Made by a program: the position numbers and the translations under genes. Shown in pieces: positions 1 through 7,768 of a stretch of DNA of 38,029 nt. The stretch comes from Actinomadura sp. 6K520 (GTDB taxonomy: Bacteria > Actinomycetota > Actinomycetes > Streptosporangiales > Streptosporangiaceae), in contig NZ_SMLC01000065.1 of assembly GCF_004349245.1 (NCBI RefSeq), forward strand, positions 1-38,029. Direction: 5' to 3'. Numbering within the stretch: position 1 is the first letter of the stretch; every line of letters starts with the position of its first letter. Below the pieces are notes generated by a model, which did not search any database, was not told the origin of the DNA, and was given only the letters and a program-made list of their open reading frames with translations.

Positions 1-815
1 GGGGCCGCGGTGCGGCGCCAGAGGTGCTCGGGGAGGGGCTGCAGGATCGCGGTCGGCCCGGCCCGCGCCCAGCGCCGGACGGCCTGCGCGGCGCGGCCGT
101 CCCACCAGTGCGGGCCGGAGCAGTCGCTGAGTACGAGCACGGCCCGGCGGCCCGACGCGTCCAGGAGCGTCCCGGGGTCCTGCGATGGCGCGCCCGGGGC
201 CGAGGTGACGCGGCCCGTGGCGCCGAGGTAGCTGACGTGGAGGTCCTGGAAGGCGCCCTGCCGGAGCAGTGTCTCGGCCAGTTCGCGGGCGAGGGGGCGC
301 CAGAGCCGCATGGTCGGTCCGGTGTCGACGACCAGGGTGAGGCTGAGCCAGCGTTCCGGGGACGGGACGAGGACGGGCGTCCACAGGCGGGTGTCCGCGA
401 TGCGCGCGGCGGTCGCGTCCTCGTCCACCTCGGTGCGTTGCCTGGACGGGACGCGGCGTTTCAGCGGCCGCAGCGCCCGCTGCACGCCGAGCGGGTCCGC
501 CAGCATCGGCGCGGTCGGGACGAGGACCTCGGCCGCTGCACCGCCCGCTTCGGGGACGGGGGAGGACCCGGGAGGGGGATGGAGCGCGGTCAGCGGCACC
601 GGAGGCACCGGCACCGGCGCGTCCGAACGCGGAGTCTTGAACCCCGGAGGGCCGGGCGGCGCCGAAACCGGCCGCTGCGGACGCACCGCGGCGGATGGGA
701 CGGTCTCCTCCGGGCCCGAGATGTGGCAGGCGAGCCACAGCATCTCGCTCAGTTCCCGCGCGTCCGGCGGCGGCCCCACCGCCCCCAGAACGTCGCGGAA
801 CCGGTCAATCGTCAT
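1..815 (-). CDS. SAV_2336-type protein with vWA-like domain (3' end outside window)
   Basis: The minus strand is open from an ATG at 815 to the window edge (271 codons, no stop), so the C-terminus is missing. The N-terminal 20-30 residues (ELSEMLWLACHI) start a helical region, followed by a Pro-rich linker and the block ALRPLKRRVPSRQRTEVDE that I recognise from actinobacterial SAV_2336 N-terminal-domain proteins. A vWA-like fold follows, with LTLVVDTGPTM at the MIDAS position (a degenerate DxSxS) and a later strand RAVLVLSDCSGPHWWDG. The start overlaps the upstream ATPase gene by 11 nt, so the two are probably translationally coupled. Known association: such proteins lie beside MoxR ATPases and trypsin/VMAP proteins. 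The role as the vWA partner of the ATPase is inferred. Confidence 0.8.
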   Translation of the reverse strand, partial: MTIDRFRDVLGAVGPPPDARELSEMLWLACHISGPEETVPSAAVRPQRPVSAPPGPPGFKTPRSDAPVPVPPVPLTALHPPPGSSPVPEAGGAAAEVLVPTAPMLADPLGVQRALRPLKRRVPSRQRTEVDEDATAARIADTRLWTPVLVPSPERWLSLTLVVDTGPTMRLWRPLARELAETLLRQGAFQDLHVSYLGATGRVTSAPGAPSQDPGTLLDASGRRAVLVLSDCSGPHWWDGRAAQAVRRWARAGPTAILQPLPEHLWRRTAA

Positions 816-1829
816 CGATGGGCCCGGACAGGTACGGCATGATGCGGTCGGCGAGGCTCCGGCGGTCCTCGGCGTCGGCGTGCCGGCACAGGTAGACGGC
901 GTTGAGGAGCTGGTCGGTGGCGAGCGTCCCGGCCGCGGAGCGTTCGAAGAAGCGGCGGACGAGGTCGTCGCTCTGGTCGGCGAGCGGCCCGAGGTGCTCG
1001 CGGACGATCGCCGACAGCTCCGCCTCACCCGCGGGCTGCCGCAGCTCGACGGTGACGCAGCGCCGCAGGAACGCGGGCGGGAACTCCCGCTCGCCGTTGC
1101 TGGTCATCACGACCAGGGGGAACGCGTTGCAGCGGACGGTCCCGGCGGTGACGGTGACCCGGGCGCCCGGCCAGTCGAGCGGAGCTCGTCCTCCGGATGG
1201 CGGTGGGTGGGGGCTGGCGGACGGTCCGTCCGCGGTCATGACCTCGGCGGACGGGTCGGCGCGCCGGGTCAGTTCCGCGATCTCGTACTCGCCCTTCTCG
1301 AAGATGGTCAGCAGGTCGTTGGGCAGGTCGATGTCGCTCTTGTCGATCTCGTCGATGAGCAGGACGCGGGGACGGCCGTAGGGGAGCAGCGCGGTGCCGA
1401 GGGGGCCGAGCCGGATGTAGCGGCCGATGTCCTCCTCCGAGGGGGCGTCCTCTCGTCCGGCCGCGTAGAGGCGGGTCAGCGGGTCGTACTGGTAGAGACC
1501 GTCGCGCAGGGTGGTCCGGCTGGTGATGGGCCAGTGCAGGACGGGCCCGAGCCCGAGTTCGTGGGCCACCGCATAAGCAGGGTCGACTTCCCCGTACCGG
1601 GCGGACCTGTCACCAGCAGCGGGCGACGCAGGTACAGGGCGGCGTTGACCTGCTGCACGGCGTCGTCCGACGGCCGGTACGTCGTCGCCTGGTGCTCGTT
1701 GCCCGAACCACCCTTCGGGGTACGCAGCACGGGCTCACCGTCGAACGCGCGCCAAGGCGGGGGTGGAGGCAGCCGGTCGATGCCGTCGTGCGGGTGACGA
1801 CTCCCGGTGTAGAGCAGCCAGTCGGGCAC
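805..1829 (-). pseudogene. MoxR-type AAA ATPase, frameshifted
   Basis: Two overlapping minus-strand frames together encode one AAA+ ATPase of about 340 residues. The first runs from GTG 1829, directly abutting the upstream stop, with SD GGAGG. It holds Walker A GPPGTGKST and then degenerates. The second carries the rest from AHELGLGPVLHWP onward, with Walker B VLLIDEID, sensor-1 MTSNGER and a FLRRC arginine-finger region. Adding one base near 1578 (GC to GCC on the plus strand) restores GKSTLAYAVAHELG, the expected helix after the P-loop. The gene is therefore broken by a one-base deletion, unless it is a sequencing error. MoxR ATPases act as chaperones with vWA partners; the vWA-like gene follows with an 11-nt overlap. 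The family call is firm; functional status is unknown. Confidence 0.85.
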
Positions 1830-3491
1830 CTATACCTCCATGGCGAGCGGGGGATCGGGCAGCCGGGACGGATCGTCCCACAGGAGCGTCAGGTCATGCC
1901 CGCAGTGCGGCTCGTCCTTGGGAACGAGGAGCGCCGCCTTGCGTAGGGCCAGCGCGACCTGGGGAAGCTCGTCCGGGTGCTTGTCGCCCACGGCCGCGGT
2001 GAGTTCGTCGAGGACGCGGTGCCCGCGGCAGTCCCGGTGGGACGGGGCGTCGCAGGGGGTCCGCGTCCACAGCATGACGGGGATGCCGTTGTTGAGCGCC
2101 GCCGTCAGCCAGTTCTTCACCGGGCGCGACCCGTACACCAGGACGCAGAAGTCGACGTGGGCCTCCAGCCAGTCCTGGAAGTCGCTGCCCTTGCGCGGCG
2201 CGTCGCACGCGATCGGGCGGGGGTCGCTGCGCCCGCGCTCGGCCAGCAGCCGCCAGCGGTGGTGGGCCTGGTCGCGCCGGATCGAGTCGGGCCGCAGCCG
2301 CTCCACGTCCCGCACGACCACCGGGTACTTGCGCATCTGGATCTTGTTTCGGGGGTCGAGGTACCACTGCTCGAACGGCTTGCCGAGCCAGCTCTCCGGC
2401 ACCGCGAACTCGATCATCCACTCGCGGCCGAACAGCGCCGGCGCGAGCCCCGCCACACCGGCCTCGACGGTCGGCCGGACCTGCCGCTCGGCGACGCGCT
2501 CGGTCCGGCGGGACGGCCCTTCCGCGCCGTCGATCCAGGTGTGCACGGTGACGTCGAAGGCGTTGTCGAACGTCACCCGCTCCAGCCGCACGATCACCGA
2601 CGCGGGCCCGGAGCGCGCCGCGCCGGCGGGCGCGGCACCCGGCAGGTGCCGCACCGACCACGCCGCGAACCGCCGCGGCTCCGGCAGGTGCCCCGCGACC
2701 GCCGCGAGGTACCGGACGAGCTTCTCCTCCGGCCAGCCCTCCGCCACGTACCGGACCGAACCCCACGCGGACCGGAACCCGCCGAGCGCCCGCCGCCCGA
2801 CGACACGTTCGAGGTCGGCGGCGAGCGGGTCGGTGAACCGGACGCCGTCCAGCAGCTCCCGCAGCTCGCGCCGCGCCTCGGCCGTCAGCCACCGCAGCGG
2901 CAGCAGGTCGTCCAGCGCCTCCCAGTGCCGCCGGATGCTGCCCATCGGAAGCATCCACCCCAGATCGGCCCGGTCGCCGCGAAGCTCGGCGTTCGTCACC
3001 ATGCCGATGACCTCGCCGGTCGCCGTGTCGTACACCGGCGACCCGCTGTACCCCTCTTCCAGCGCGTCGGAGCCCTTCGTCCGGAGCTCCCACCACTCCT
3101 GTTCGCGTCCCCACCGCGGGCTGGTCGTCACCGTCGCGTGCCGCTCACCGCCGTCGAGCCGCCGCGGGAACCCCCAGACGCCGAACTCGCCCTCCGCCGC
3201 CCTGACCCGCACATCCTCCGGCGCGGCGAGCCGCGCGGGGGGCAGCGGCACGGCCTCGTCCAGTTCGAGGACGGCGACGTCACCGGTGTCACCCGCCCGC
3301 TGCCAGTCACCGCGATGGACGACCGTGGCCGGCAGATCCTCCAGGAGCCCGGGGAAGCCGACGAGTGCCTCGTCCATGCCGTGGACGGTGTGCGCGCAGG
3401 TCAGCAGCCGGGTGTCGGTGACGAGGAACGCGGCGCCGAGCCTGCCGCCCGCCGGATGGCCGACCCAGGCGCGCCACTGCCAGTCGTCCAC
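1830..3491 (-). CDS. Trypsin-like peptidase with VMAP C-terminal region
   Basis: 553 residues from GTG 3491. Residues 1-195 form a trypsin-like serine peptidase domain with a complete candidate triad: His34 in LLTCAHTV, Asp71 in GDVAVLEL and Ser149 in GYSGSPV. There is no signal peptide, so it probably acts in the cytoplasm. Residues about 200-275 are a small helical domain (WLTAEARRELRELLDG...) that could be an effector-associated adaptor. The C-terminal half resembles the VMAP-C domain, with NGIPVMLWTRTPCDAP and a terminal LTLLWDDPSRLPDPP. It lies 7 nt after the TCD1-like gene, and its stop abuts the ATPase start. Known for the family: VMAP proteins join a vWA protein and a MoxR ATPase in predicted conflict systems. 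That proteolysis is the effector step is inference. Confidence 0.85.
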   Translation of the reverse strand: MDDWQWRAWVGHPAGGRLGAAFLVTDTRLLTCAHTVHGMDEALVGFPGLLEDLPATVVHRGDWQRAGDTGDVAVLELDEAVPLPPARLAAPEDVRVRAAEGEFGVWGFPRRLDGGERHATVTTSPRWGREQEWWELRTKGSDALEEGYSGSPVYDTATGEVIGMVTNAELRGDRADLGWMLPMGSIRRHWEALDDLLPLRWLTAEARRELRELLDGVRFTDPLAADLERVVGRRALGGFRSAWGSVRYVAEGWPEEKLVRYLAAVAGHLPEPRRFAAWSVRHLPGAAPAGAARSGPASVIVRLERVTFDNAFDVTVHTWIDGAEGPSRRTERVAERQVRPTVEAGVAGLAPALFGREWMIEFAVPESWLGKPFEQWYLDPRNKIQMRKYPVVVRDVERLRPDSIRRDQAHHRWRLLAERGRSDPRPIACDAPRKGSDFQDWLEAHVDFCVLVYGSRPVKNWLTAALNNGIPVMLWTRTPCDAPSHRDCRGHRVLDELTAAVGDKHPDELPQVALALRKAALLVPKDEPHCGHDLTLLWDDPSRLPDPPLAMEV

Positions 3492-3498
3492 GGTGCGG

Positions 3499-3855
3499 CT
3501 ACGCTCCCTCCGGCTCCTGGGGCAGCGGGCGGCCCCAGGTCATCTTGACCTTGAGGTGCCCCTCGACGGAGGTCTTGGCGATGACGGCCCCGGCCGCCGC
3601 GTTGAGCTTGACGCCGAACTCCAGCTCGACCGCGTCCGGGTTCAGCTTCCCGCCGCGCAGCGACGCGAGCGCCGCCTCCGCCGCGTCCCGGACGTTCTGG
3701 AACGCGTCCTCGAACCTGCCCGACGCGTCATGGATCATCTCGCCCGCGCGGGACACCGACTGGAACCCCGGTTCCCGGTCGTCGGTCTCCACGATGACGG
3801 TTCCGTGCTCCGTCTCCCAGCGCACCAGTTCGTTCAAGACCGCCCCCTTCGCCAC
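3499..3855 (-). CDS. CU044_2847-type small protein (trypsin-co-occurring domain 1)
   Basis: A small acidic protein of 112-118 residues beginning near ELVRWETEHGTVIVETDD. It continues with a helical segment (FEDAFQNVRDAAEAALASLRGG) and ends in the strand block ELEFGVKLNAAAGAVIAKTSVEGHLKVKMTW. This is the pattern of the CU044_2847 family, also called trypsin-co-occurring domain 1, found next to trypsin-like peptidases of VMAP systems. The listed start is GTG 3855, but TTG 3837 is preceded at 5 nt by AAGGGGG and would begin MNELVRWE, which fits family N-termini better. It is the first gene of the cassette, 7 nt before the peptidase gene, and divergent from the MmcQ gene. Its role is unknown; a peptidase partner or substrate is a guess. 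Confidence 0.8.
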   Translation of the reverse strand: MAKGAVLNELVRWETEHGTVIVETDDREPGFQSVSRAGEMIHDASGRFEDAFQNVRDAAEAALASLRGGKLNPDAVELEFGVKLNAAAGAVIAKTSVEGHLKVKMTWGRPLPQEPEGA

Positions 3856-3920
3856 GAAAACCTATCAAGATCACGCCATTCGGGATGTTCACTGGGGGAT
3901 ACGCGACCACAGGAGGACAC

Positions 3921-4265
3921 ATGATCACGGTCGAGCAGGTCCGGTCTCTCACGCGGACGCTGCCGCGTACGTCCGAGCACCTCATCAGGGACCAGGTGAA
4001 ATTCCGCGTCGGCTCCATCGTCTACGTCGCGTTCTCCCGGGACGAGACCGTGATGGGCTTCGCGTTCCCCAAGGAGGAGCGCGCCGCGCTGATCGAATCG
4101 GAGCCCACGAAATTTCACCTGCCGCGCGAATCCGACATGCGGTTCAACTGGGTGCACGCCTGGACGGCCGCGCTCGACGAGCCCGATATGCGGGAACTGG
4201 TGATGGACGCGTGGCGGATGGTCGTCCCGAAGAAGGTCGCCGCCGCTCGCCTGGGCGCGCCCTGA
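3921..4265 (+). CDS. MmcQ/YjbR family protein
   Basis: 114 residues from ATG 3921, chosen because AGGAGG lies 4 nt upstream; an earlier in-frame ATG at 3885 has no such site. The pattern matches the MmcQ/YjbR fold: MITVEQVRSLTRTLPRTSEHL at the N-terminus, RVGSIVYVAFSRDETVMGFAFP in the middle, and a C-terminal helix ELVMDAWRMVVPKK typical of the family. Proteins of this type have a CyaY-like fold and are annotated as putative DNA-binding proteins, although the biochemical role is not settled. It is divergent from the VMAP cassette and convergent with the glycosyltransferase gene, 7 nt apart, so it is probably a single-gene unit. Confidence 0.85.
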   Translation: MITVEQVRSLTRTLPRTSEHLIRDQVKFRVGSIVYVAFSRDETVMGFAFPKEERAALIESEPTKFHLPRESDMRFNWVHAWTAALDEPDMRELVMDAWRMVVPKKVAAARLGAP

Positions 4266-4272
4266 CACCGGC

Positions 4273-5730
4273 TCACGCGCGGGCGGGCTCGGGTTCCCTC
4301 TCGTCCGCCGCCTTCCGCTTCGGCACGGGATCGCCCGGGAGGCGGCGCCCCCACGCCATCGCCGCCGCGAAGCATGCGAACGGCATGGCGGGCAGGATGT
4401 AGCGGTAGTCGAAGTCCACGGTGACCGGCGGAATGGCCAGCAGCGTCACGGCCGACACCCAGAACAGCGCGGTCCGCGCCCGCGCACGCCTCCACACGAT
4501 CCCCGCCGCACCCACGAGGAGCACGATCCCGAGCACCGTGCCGGGCACCCGCACCCGCTCCTGGTAGGTGCGCATGTATTCCGCGTACGGCTCCACGATG
4601 TGCAGGGGCGCGGGGCCGTGCACGTACTCGTCCACCACGGAGCGCCGGTCACCGGCCCCCAGCACGGGCAGGTCGGGGTTCCGCGCCGTGGGTTTCGTCG
4701 GGAAGTGGTACCGGGCCTCGGTGCCGATCGTGGGGTACTGGCTCCGGTTCCAGGAGAACGTCCGGACGAAGAAGTCGTACGCCACGACCTGCACATAGTC
4801 ACCCGGCTGGTTCCGGATGGCCCACAACGCGAACCGCTGCGCGTCCTGGTTGGTCTGCTCGTCGAACGCCTCACCGTTCGTCCACCCGAGCGGCGAGTCC
4901 TCGTGCCAGATCTGGTGGGACGACGCGAGCCGCTCGCCCTTCTCCCCGTGCGGACAGAGCCGCGCGATGTCCGGCGGCGGCGTGAACGCCTCGCAGTCGG
5001 CGAACGCCGCCGTGCGCCCCCACAGGAACACGCCGTCCGTGCCGCTCATGGCAAACCGCCCGTGCTCCTGCTGGTACCACGTCGCGTAAGCCCCGACAGG
5101 CAGAAAGAAGGCAAGGGAGAGGGCCACATAAACAGGCCACCGCGTCCGCCGAACCAGCAGATACAGCACGACGATCAGGAACAGCGGCGCACCCACCGTC
5201 CGAGTGACGGCCGCGAACCCGAGCAGCAACCCCACCATCGCCGCCCGCCGCCACCCGGTGGCACCGGGCTTTGCTACCACCAGCATGGCCCCGAACACCA
5301 GAACGGTGAACAAGGTGTCGGACAACAACAGATGCTCAAGCTCGATCTGGAACGAATCCAGCAACAGCGGCACCACCGCCAGTGCCGCCCACCCTCGCCG
5401 CACATCGAAGTCACGGACGAGCATTCGGTAACCGACAACCGCCAGACCGACGATCGCCACATGATGCAACGCCGTAACCAGCGCAACACTGTGAAACGGC
5501 TTCAGCACCCACAGAAAAAGCCCGTAACCGGACGGCCTCAGCGGATGCGGAAACGGATCATTGGCGATCGCGAGGTAGTCATAGCTGTCGTTGAACCACA
5601 ACGTCCCCCGGAACGCGCGCACCGCCCCGACCCGGAGCACGACCCCCGCGACCAGCACTCCCGCGAACACCCAGTGCCGCCGCACCAGGGCCCCGACCTT
5701 CGAAAGCCGGCCGACCAGGGGGGAGAGCAC
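4273..5730 (-). CDS. GT-C type integral membrane glycosyltransferase
   Basis: 485 residues from GTG 5730. An N-terminal membrane segment (HWVFAGVLVAGVVLRVGAV, about 19-37) is followed by a loop with FNDSYDYLAIA, where Asp48 and Asp51 sit where GT-C enzymes carry their acidic motif. Eight or more further hydrophobic segments follow (for example GLLLGFAAVTRTVGAPLFLIVVLYLL). A long extracytoplasmic loop lies at about residues 220-370, and the protein ends in a charged cytoplasmic tail. The architecture fits GT39/ArnT-like enzymes that use polyprenyl-phosphate sugars at the outer membrane face. Acceptor and sugar cannot be told from sequence. It stands alone, convergent with the MmcQ gene; the 188 nt upstream of its start contain no evident gene. 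Confidence 0.75.
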   Translation of the reverse strand: MLSPLVGRLSKVGALVRRHWVFAGVLVAGVVLRVGAVRAFRGTLWFNDSYDYLAIANDPFPHPLRPSGYGLFLWVLKPFHSVALVTALHHVAIVGLAVVGYRMLVRDFDVRRGWAALAVVPLLLDSFQIELEHLLLSDTLFTVLVFGAMLVVAKPGATGWRRAAMVGLLLGFAAVTRTVGAPLFLIVVLYLLVRRTRWPVYVALSLAFFLPVGAYATWYQQEHGRFAMSGTDGVFLWGRTAAFADCEAFTPPPDIARLCPHGEKGERLASSHQIWHEDSPLGWTNGEAFDEQTNQDAQRFALWAIRNQPGDYVQVVAYDFFVRTFSWNRSQYPTIGTEARYHFPTKPTARNPDLPVLGAGDRRSVVDEYVHGPAPLHIVEPYAEYMRTYQERVRVPGTVLGIVLLVGAAGIVWRRARARTALFWVSAVTLLAIPPVTVDFDYRYILPAMPFACFAAAMAWGRRLPGDPVPKRKAADEREPEPARA

Positions 5731-5918
5731 ACGAGAACCTAACTGTGGACGAACGGGGAAACCGGCGGCGAACCAACCGCGTCACACCGGCCCAGGGCCC
5801 CGTGGGCAGATCACTCCACCCGCCTACCCAGAACCCCGGATCCTACCAGCGCCCCGATCACCCTCCCGGCACTCCCACATCCCGCCCAGCCGCGGACGGG
5901 CTGACGCCGGGCACGCGC

Positions 5919-6266
5919 TCAGCCCTCCAGCACATCCCCTTCGTAGCCACGGTCCCACCCACGGCGGGCGTCGCGGTAGGCGCGGTCCTCGCCCGCCATC
6001 TCGGCCGCCCATATCTCGTACTCGACGGCTTTCATCGGCTCGGCGACGGCCCTTCGTCCAGCGCGGGGCCGTGCGCCAGGGAGTATCGGTCCGCGCTGCT
6101 TGAGGTCGGCCAGGAGTGCGCGGAAGGTGGTCGGGGTGAGGTGGAGTCGCGGCCCGTCCGGGTTTTTCGAGTCCCGCACGCCAACCCCCTCCGCGAGCGA
6201 TGCCAGTTCCACGCAGTTTCCACCAAGATTGTCGCTGTGGCTAGACCTTTTCCAGCTCAACTCCAT
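5919..6266 (-). CDS. DUF397 protein with C-terminal extension
   Basis: 115 residues from ATG 6266. Residues 1-55 are a clear DUF397 domain: MELSWKRSSHSDNLGGNCVE, then VGVRDSKNPDGPRLHLTPTTFRALL. DUF397 proteins usually end soon after this block, but here about 60 residues follow, including MKAVEYEIWAAEMAGEDRAYRDARRGWDRGY, rich in charged and aromatic residues and not recognised by me. The start overlaps the end of the XRE regulator gene by 10 nt, the usual arrangement in which the two genes form a pair. Known context: in Streptomyces such XRE/DUF397 pairs (WhiJ/BldB-like systems) affect development and antibiotic production. The meaning of the extension is unknown. Confidence 0.85.
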   Translation of the reverse strand: MELSWKRSSHSDNLGGNCVELASLAEGVGVRDSKNPDGPRLHLTPTTFRALLADLKQRGPILPGARPRAGRRAVAEPMKAVEYEIWAAEMAGEDRAYRDARRGWDRGYEGDVLEG

Positions 6267-7039
6267 CGTTCTTCCATGACCTTTCGAATGAGAATCCGGG
6301 ATTCTGCCACCGAATGAGCGTGGCCCTGGAGGGTGGCAAATGCCTTGCTTGCATAGAGCGTATCGGCCGGATCGCTCGATGTGTGCCCCCCGTTCAGCGT
6401 CGCCAGGTACACGATCTGATCGCCGTTCTCCTGGGTGGCTATCGTGAACGGAGCATGGACACCGGGGTAGTAGGCAACGGGTGCGATCTGGAGCTTGACG
6501 TGCTCCAGCATCGACATGGCCAGGAGATGCTCGCATTGGCTTCGCATCACCTCAGGTCCTCCAACGGGCCGGTATAGAACGCTTTCATCCAACACCACGC
6601 ACAGTGTGGGCGGGTCGTCACCGCTGAGGATTGACTGTCGGCGCATGCGTGCAGCCACTGCGTCGTCGTCCTTCAGGAGCGCCCGAGCGTAGTCCTCGTT
6701 CTGTAGAAGGCCGTAGACGAGGGTGTTCTCGAACGCCCGGAGGAAAGCGGCCGAAGCCTCCGCCTCGGGAAAGTCGGCGAAGAACCTTGGGTAGGCGCTC
6801 GATTTGACGACGTCGTCCCAGCCGTCGGCGAGAGTGGTGTTGGTGCCGAGTGCCTTGTCCAGCCGTACAGCGAAGTCCCTCCTGCAGCGGGTCGTCCCAT
6901 TCTCGACCTGAGCGATGTAGCTACGGCTAACTGCAGCACGTTTGGCCAGGTCAAGTCGCGACAAGCCCGCCTCAGTGCGAAGTCGGGTCACTTCTTGACC
7001 GAAGGTGATCGTCTGGCGTGTCGGCTTGCGTGCAGCCAC
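6257..7039 (-). CDS. XRE family regulator with DUF5753 domain
   Basis: 260 residues from GTG 7039, chosen because GGGAGG lies at 7046-7051; upstream in-frame starts lack a site. A helix-turn-helix occupies about residues 14-65 (FGQEVTRLRTEAGLSRLDLAKRAAVSRSYIAQVENG written in two parts: FGQEVTRLRTEAGLSR and LDLAKRAAVSRSYIAQVENG). A DUF5753 domain follows, from PRFFADFPEAEASAAFLRAF to the end, with LVYGLLQNEDYARALL and ILSGDDPPTLCVVLDESVL. This is the standard actinobacterial WhiJ-like regulator architecture. Its last codons overlap the DUF397 gene, and it diverges from the HATPase gene at 7171 across a 131-nt spacer. DUF5753 is thought to receive a signal or partner; the ligand is unknown. The likely target is its own promoter region. 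Confidence 0.92.
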   Translation of the reverse strand: MAARKPTRQTITFGQEVTRLRTEAGLSRLDLAKRAAVSRSYIAQVENGTTRCRRDFAVRLDKALGTNTTLADGWDDVVKSSAYPRFFADFPEAEASAAFLRAFENTLVYGLLQNEDYARALLKDDDAVAARMRRQSILSGDDPPTLCVVLDESVLYRPVGGPEVMRSQCEHLLAMSMLEHVKLQIAPVAYYPGVHAPFTIATQENGDQIVYLATLNGGHTSSDPADTLYASKAFATLQGHAHSVAESRILIRKVMEERWS

Positions 7040-7108
7040 TGGCGCACCTCCCTGAAATCGGCTCACACCGCCTGCCACCGGCATGCGTGTGTCGACGTTG
7101 TTCCGTGG

Positions 7109-7124
7109 CCAAGTTACGCCTTGG
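7109..7124. promoter_or_regulatory. Inverted repeat in the divergent XRE/HATPase promoter region
   Basis: CCAAG, six bases, then CTTGG lies in the 131-nt spacer between the divergent XRE (start 7039) and HATPase (start 7171) genes. It is a candidate operator for the adjacent regulator. The short 5-bp arms make this a weak call; the rest of the spacer has no other clear symmetry. Confidence 0.3.
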
Positions 7125-7170
7125 AGTGGATTCTGTGCGGGGAGTCACGAAAGTTCGGAGGTGATCGTTC

Positions 7171-7551
7171 ATGGAAGGCCCCGCGGAGATCGTCGTCCCG
7201 GTTCAGGCCGAGTCGATCAAGGTCGCAAGAGACTGGGTGGGGGAGGTGCTCGCGCGGCTTGGGCAGGACGCTTATGTGGCGAAGGTCGTCGTCTCAGAAC
7301 TCGTGACGAACGTCCTGCGGCACACGGAGAGCACTGCCGCGACCGTTCGCGTCATCCAGGCTGACGAGGGAACGGTCATCGAGGTCTTCGACTCCTGCGA
7401 TGTGCTGCCGGTCGCGGAGCCGGCAGACCTGCTGAGCGAGGGCGGACGCGGGCTGGCGATGATGGGCGCACTCGTCAAGGAGTGGGGCGCGCAGCCACTC
7501 GGGGGCGGCGGCAAAGCGGTGTGGGCGCTGCTGCCGGACGGCACGGCGTGA
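7171..7551 (+). CDS. RsbW-like HATPase domain protein
   Basis: 126 residues from ATG 7171, with a near-perfect ribosome site GGAGGTGA 7 nt upstream. It is a single GHKL/HATPase_c domain: N box VVSELVTNVLRHT with Asn47, G1 box EVFDSCD around Asp74, and G2 box GGRGLAMMGAL at 91-101. This is the stand-alone ATP-binding protein common in actinomycetes, related to the anti-sigma kinases RsbW/SpoIIAB. It is divergent from the XRE-DUF397 pair; the trio XRE, DUF397 and HATPase recurs in these genomes, which suggests one regulatory module. Whether it phosphorylates an anti-anti-sigma protein cannot be seen; no such partner is encoded nearby. Its stop overlaps the next start as GTGA. Confidence 0.9.
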   Translation: MEGPAEIVVPVQAESIKVARDWVGEVLARLGQDAYVAKVVVSELVTNVLRHTESTAATVRVIQADEGTVIEVFDSCDVLPVAEPADLLSEGGRGLAMMGALVKEWGAQPLGGGGKAVWALLPDGTA

Positions 7552-7760
7552 GCGAGGCCGATGCACTGGCCCGGTTGCGGGAGCGGTTTCCCGCGTGGGC
7601 CGTGTCGGCAGATCGCGGCATGTGGCGAGCCTCCGGGCCACGCCTCATCTGGGCGACTTCACCAGAAGAACTGGAAGCGGCGATAAATGGCGAGGCCCCG
7701 TTCAACGCCGACCTGACAGGCCGCAGGGTGCGCGTCCGGGCACGTCGCGGTGTCCGGTGA
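7548..7760 (+). CDS. Small hypothetical protein coupled to the HATPase gene
   Basis: 70 residues from GTG 7548, whose GTGA overlaps the stop of the HATPase gene, so translation is probably coupled. The sequence begins MSEADALARLRERFPAWAVS, continues with RGMWRASGPRLIWATSPEEL and ends in a very basic tail (GRRVRVRARRGVR). There is no membrane segment or cysteine. I recognise the short FPAWAVSADRGMWRASGP type as a recurrent actinobacterial protein next to XRE/HATPase genes, but I know no function. Third positions are G/C-rich as in true genes here. It is convergent with the kinase gene, 8 nt away. Confidence 0.7.
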   Translation: MSEADALARLRERFPAWAVSADRGMWRASGPRLIWATSPEELEAAINGEAPFNADLTGRRVRVRARRGVR

Positions 7761-7768
7761 TCGCTCCG

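Noticed and set aside
310..1797. A long plus-strand open frame opposite the ATPase and vWA genes
   Set aside because: The composition is that of an antisense shadow, and both minus-strand genes have clear family motifs.
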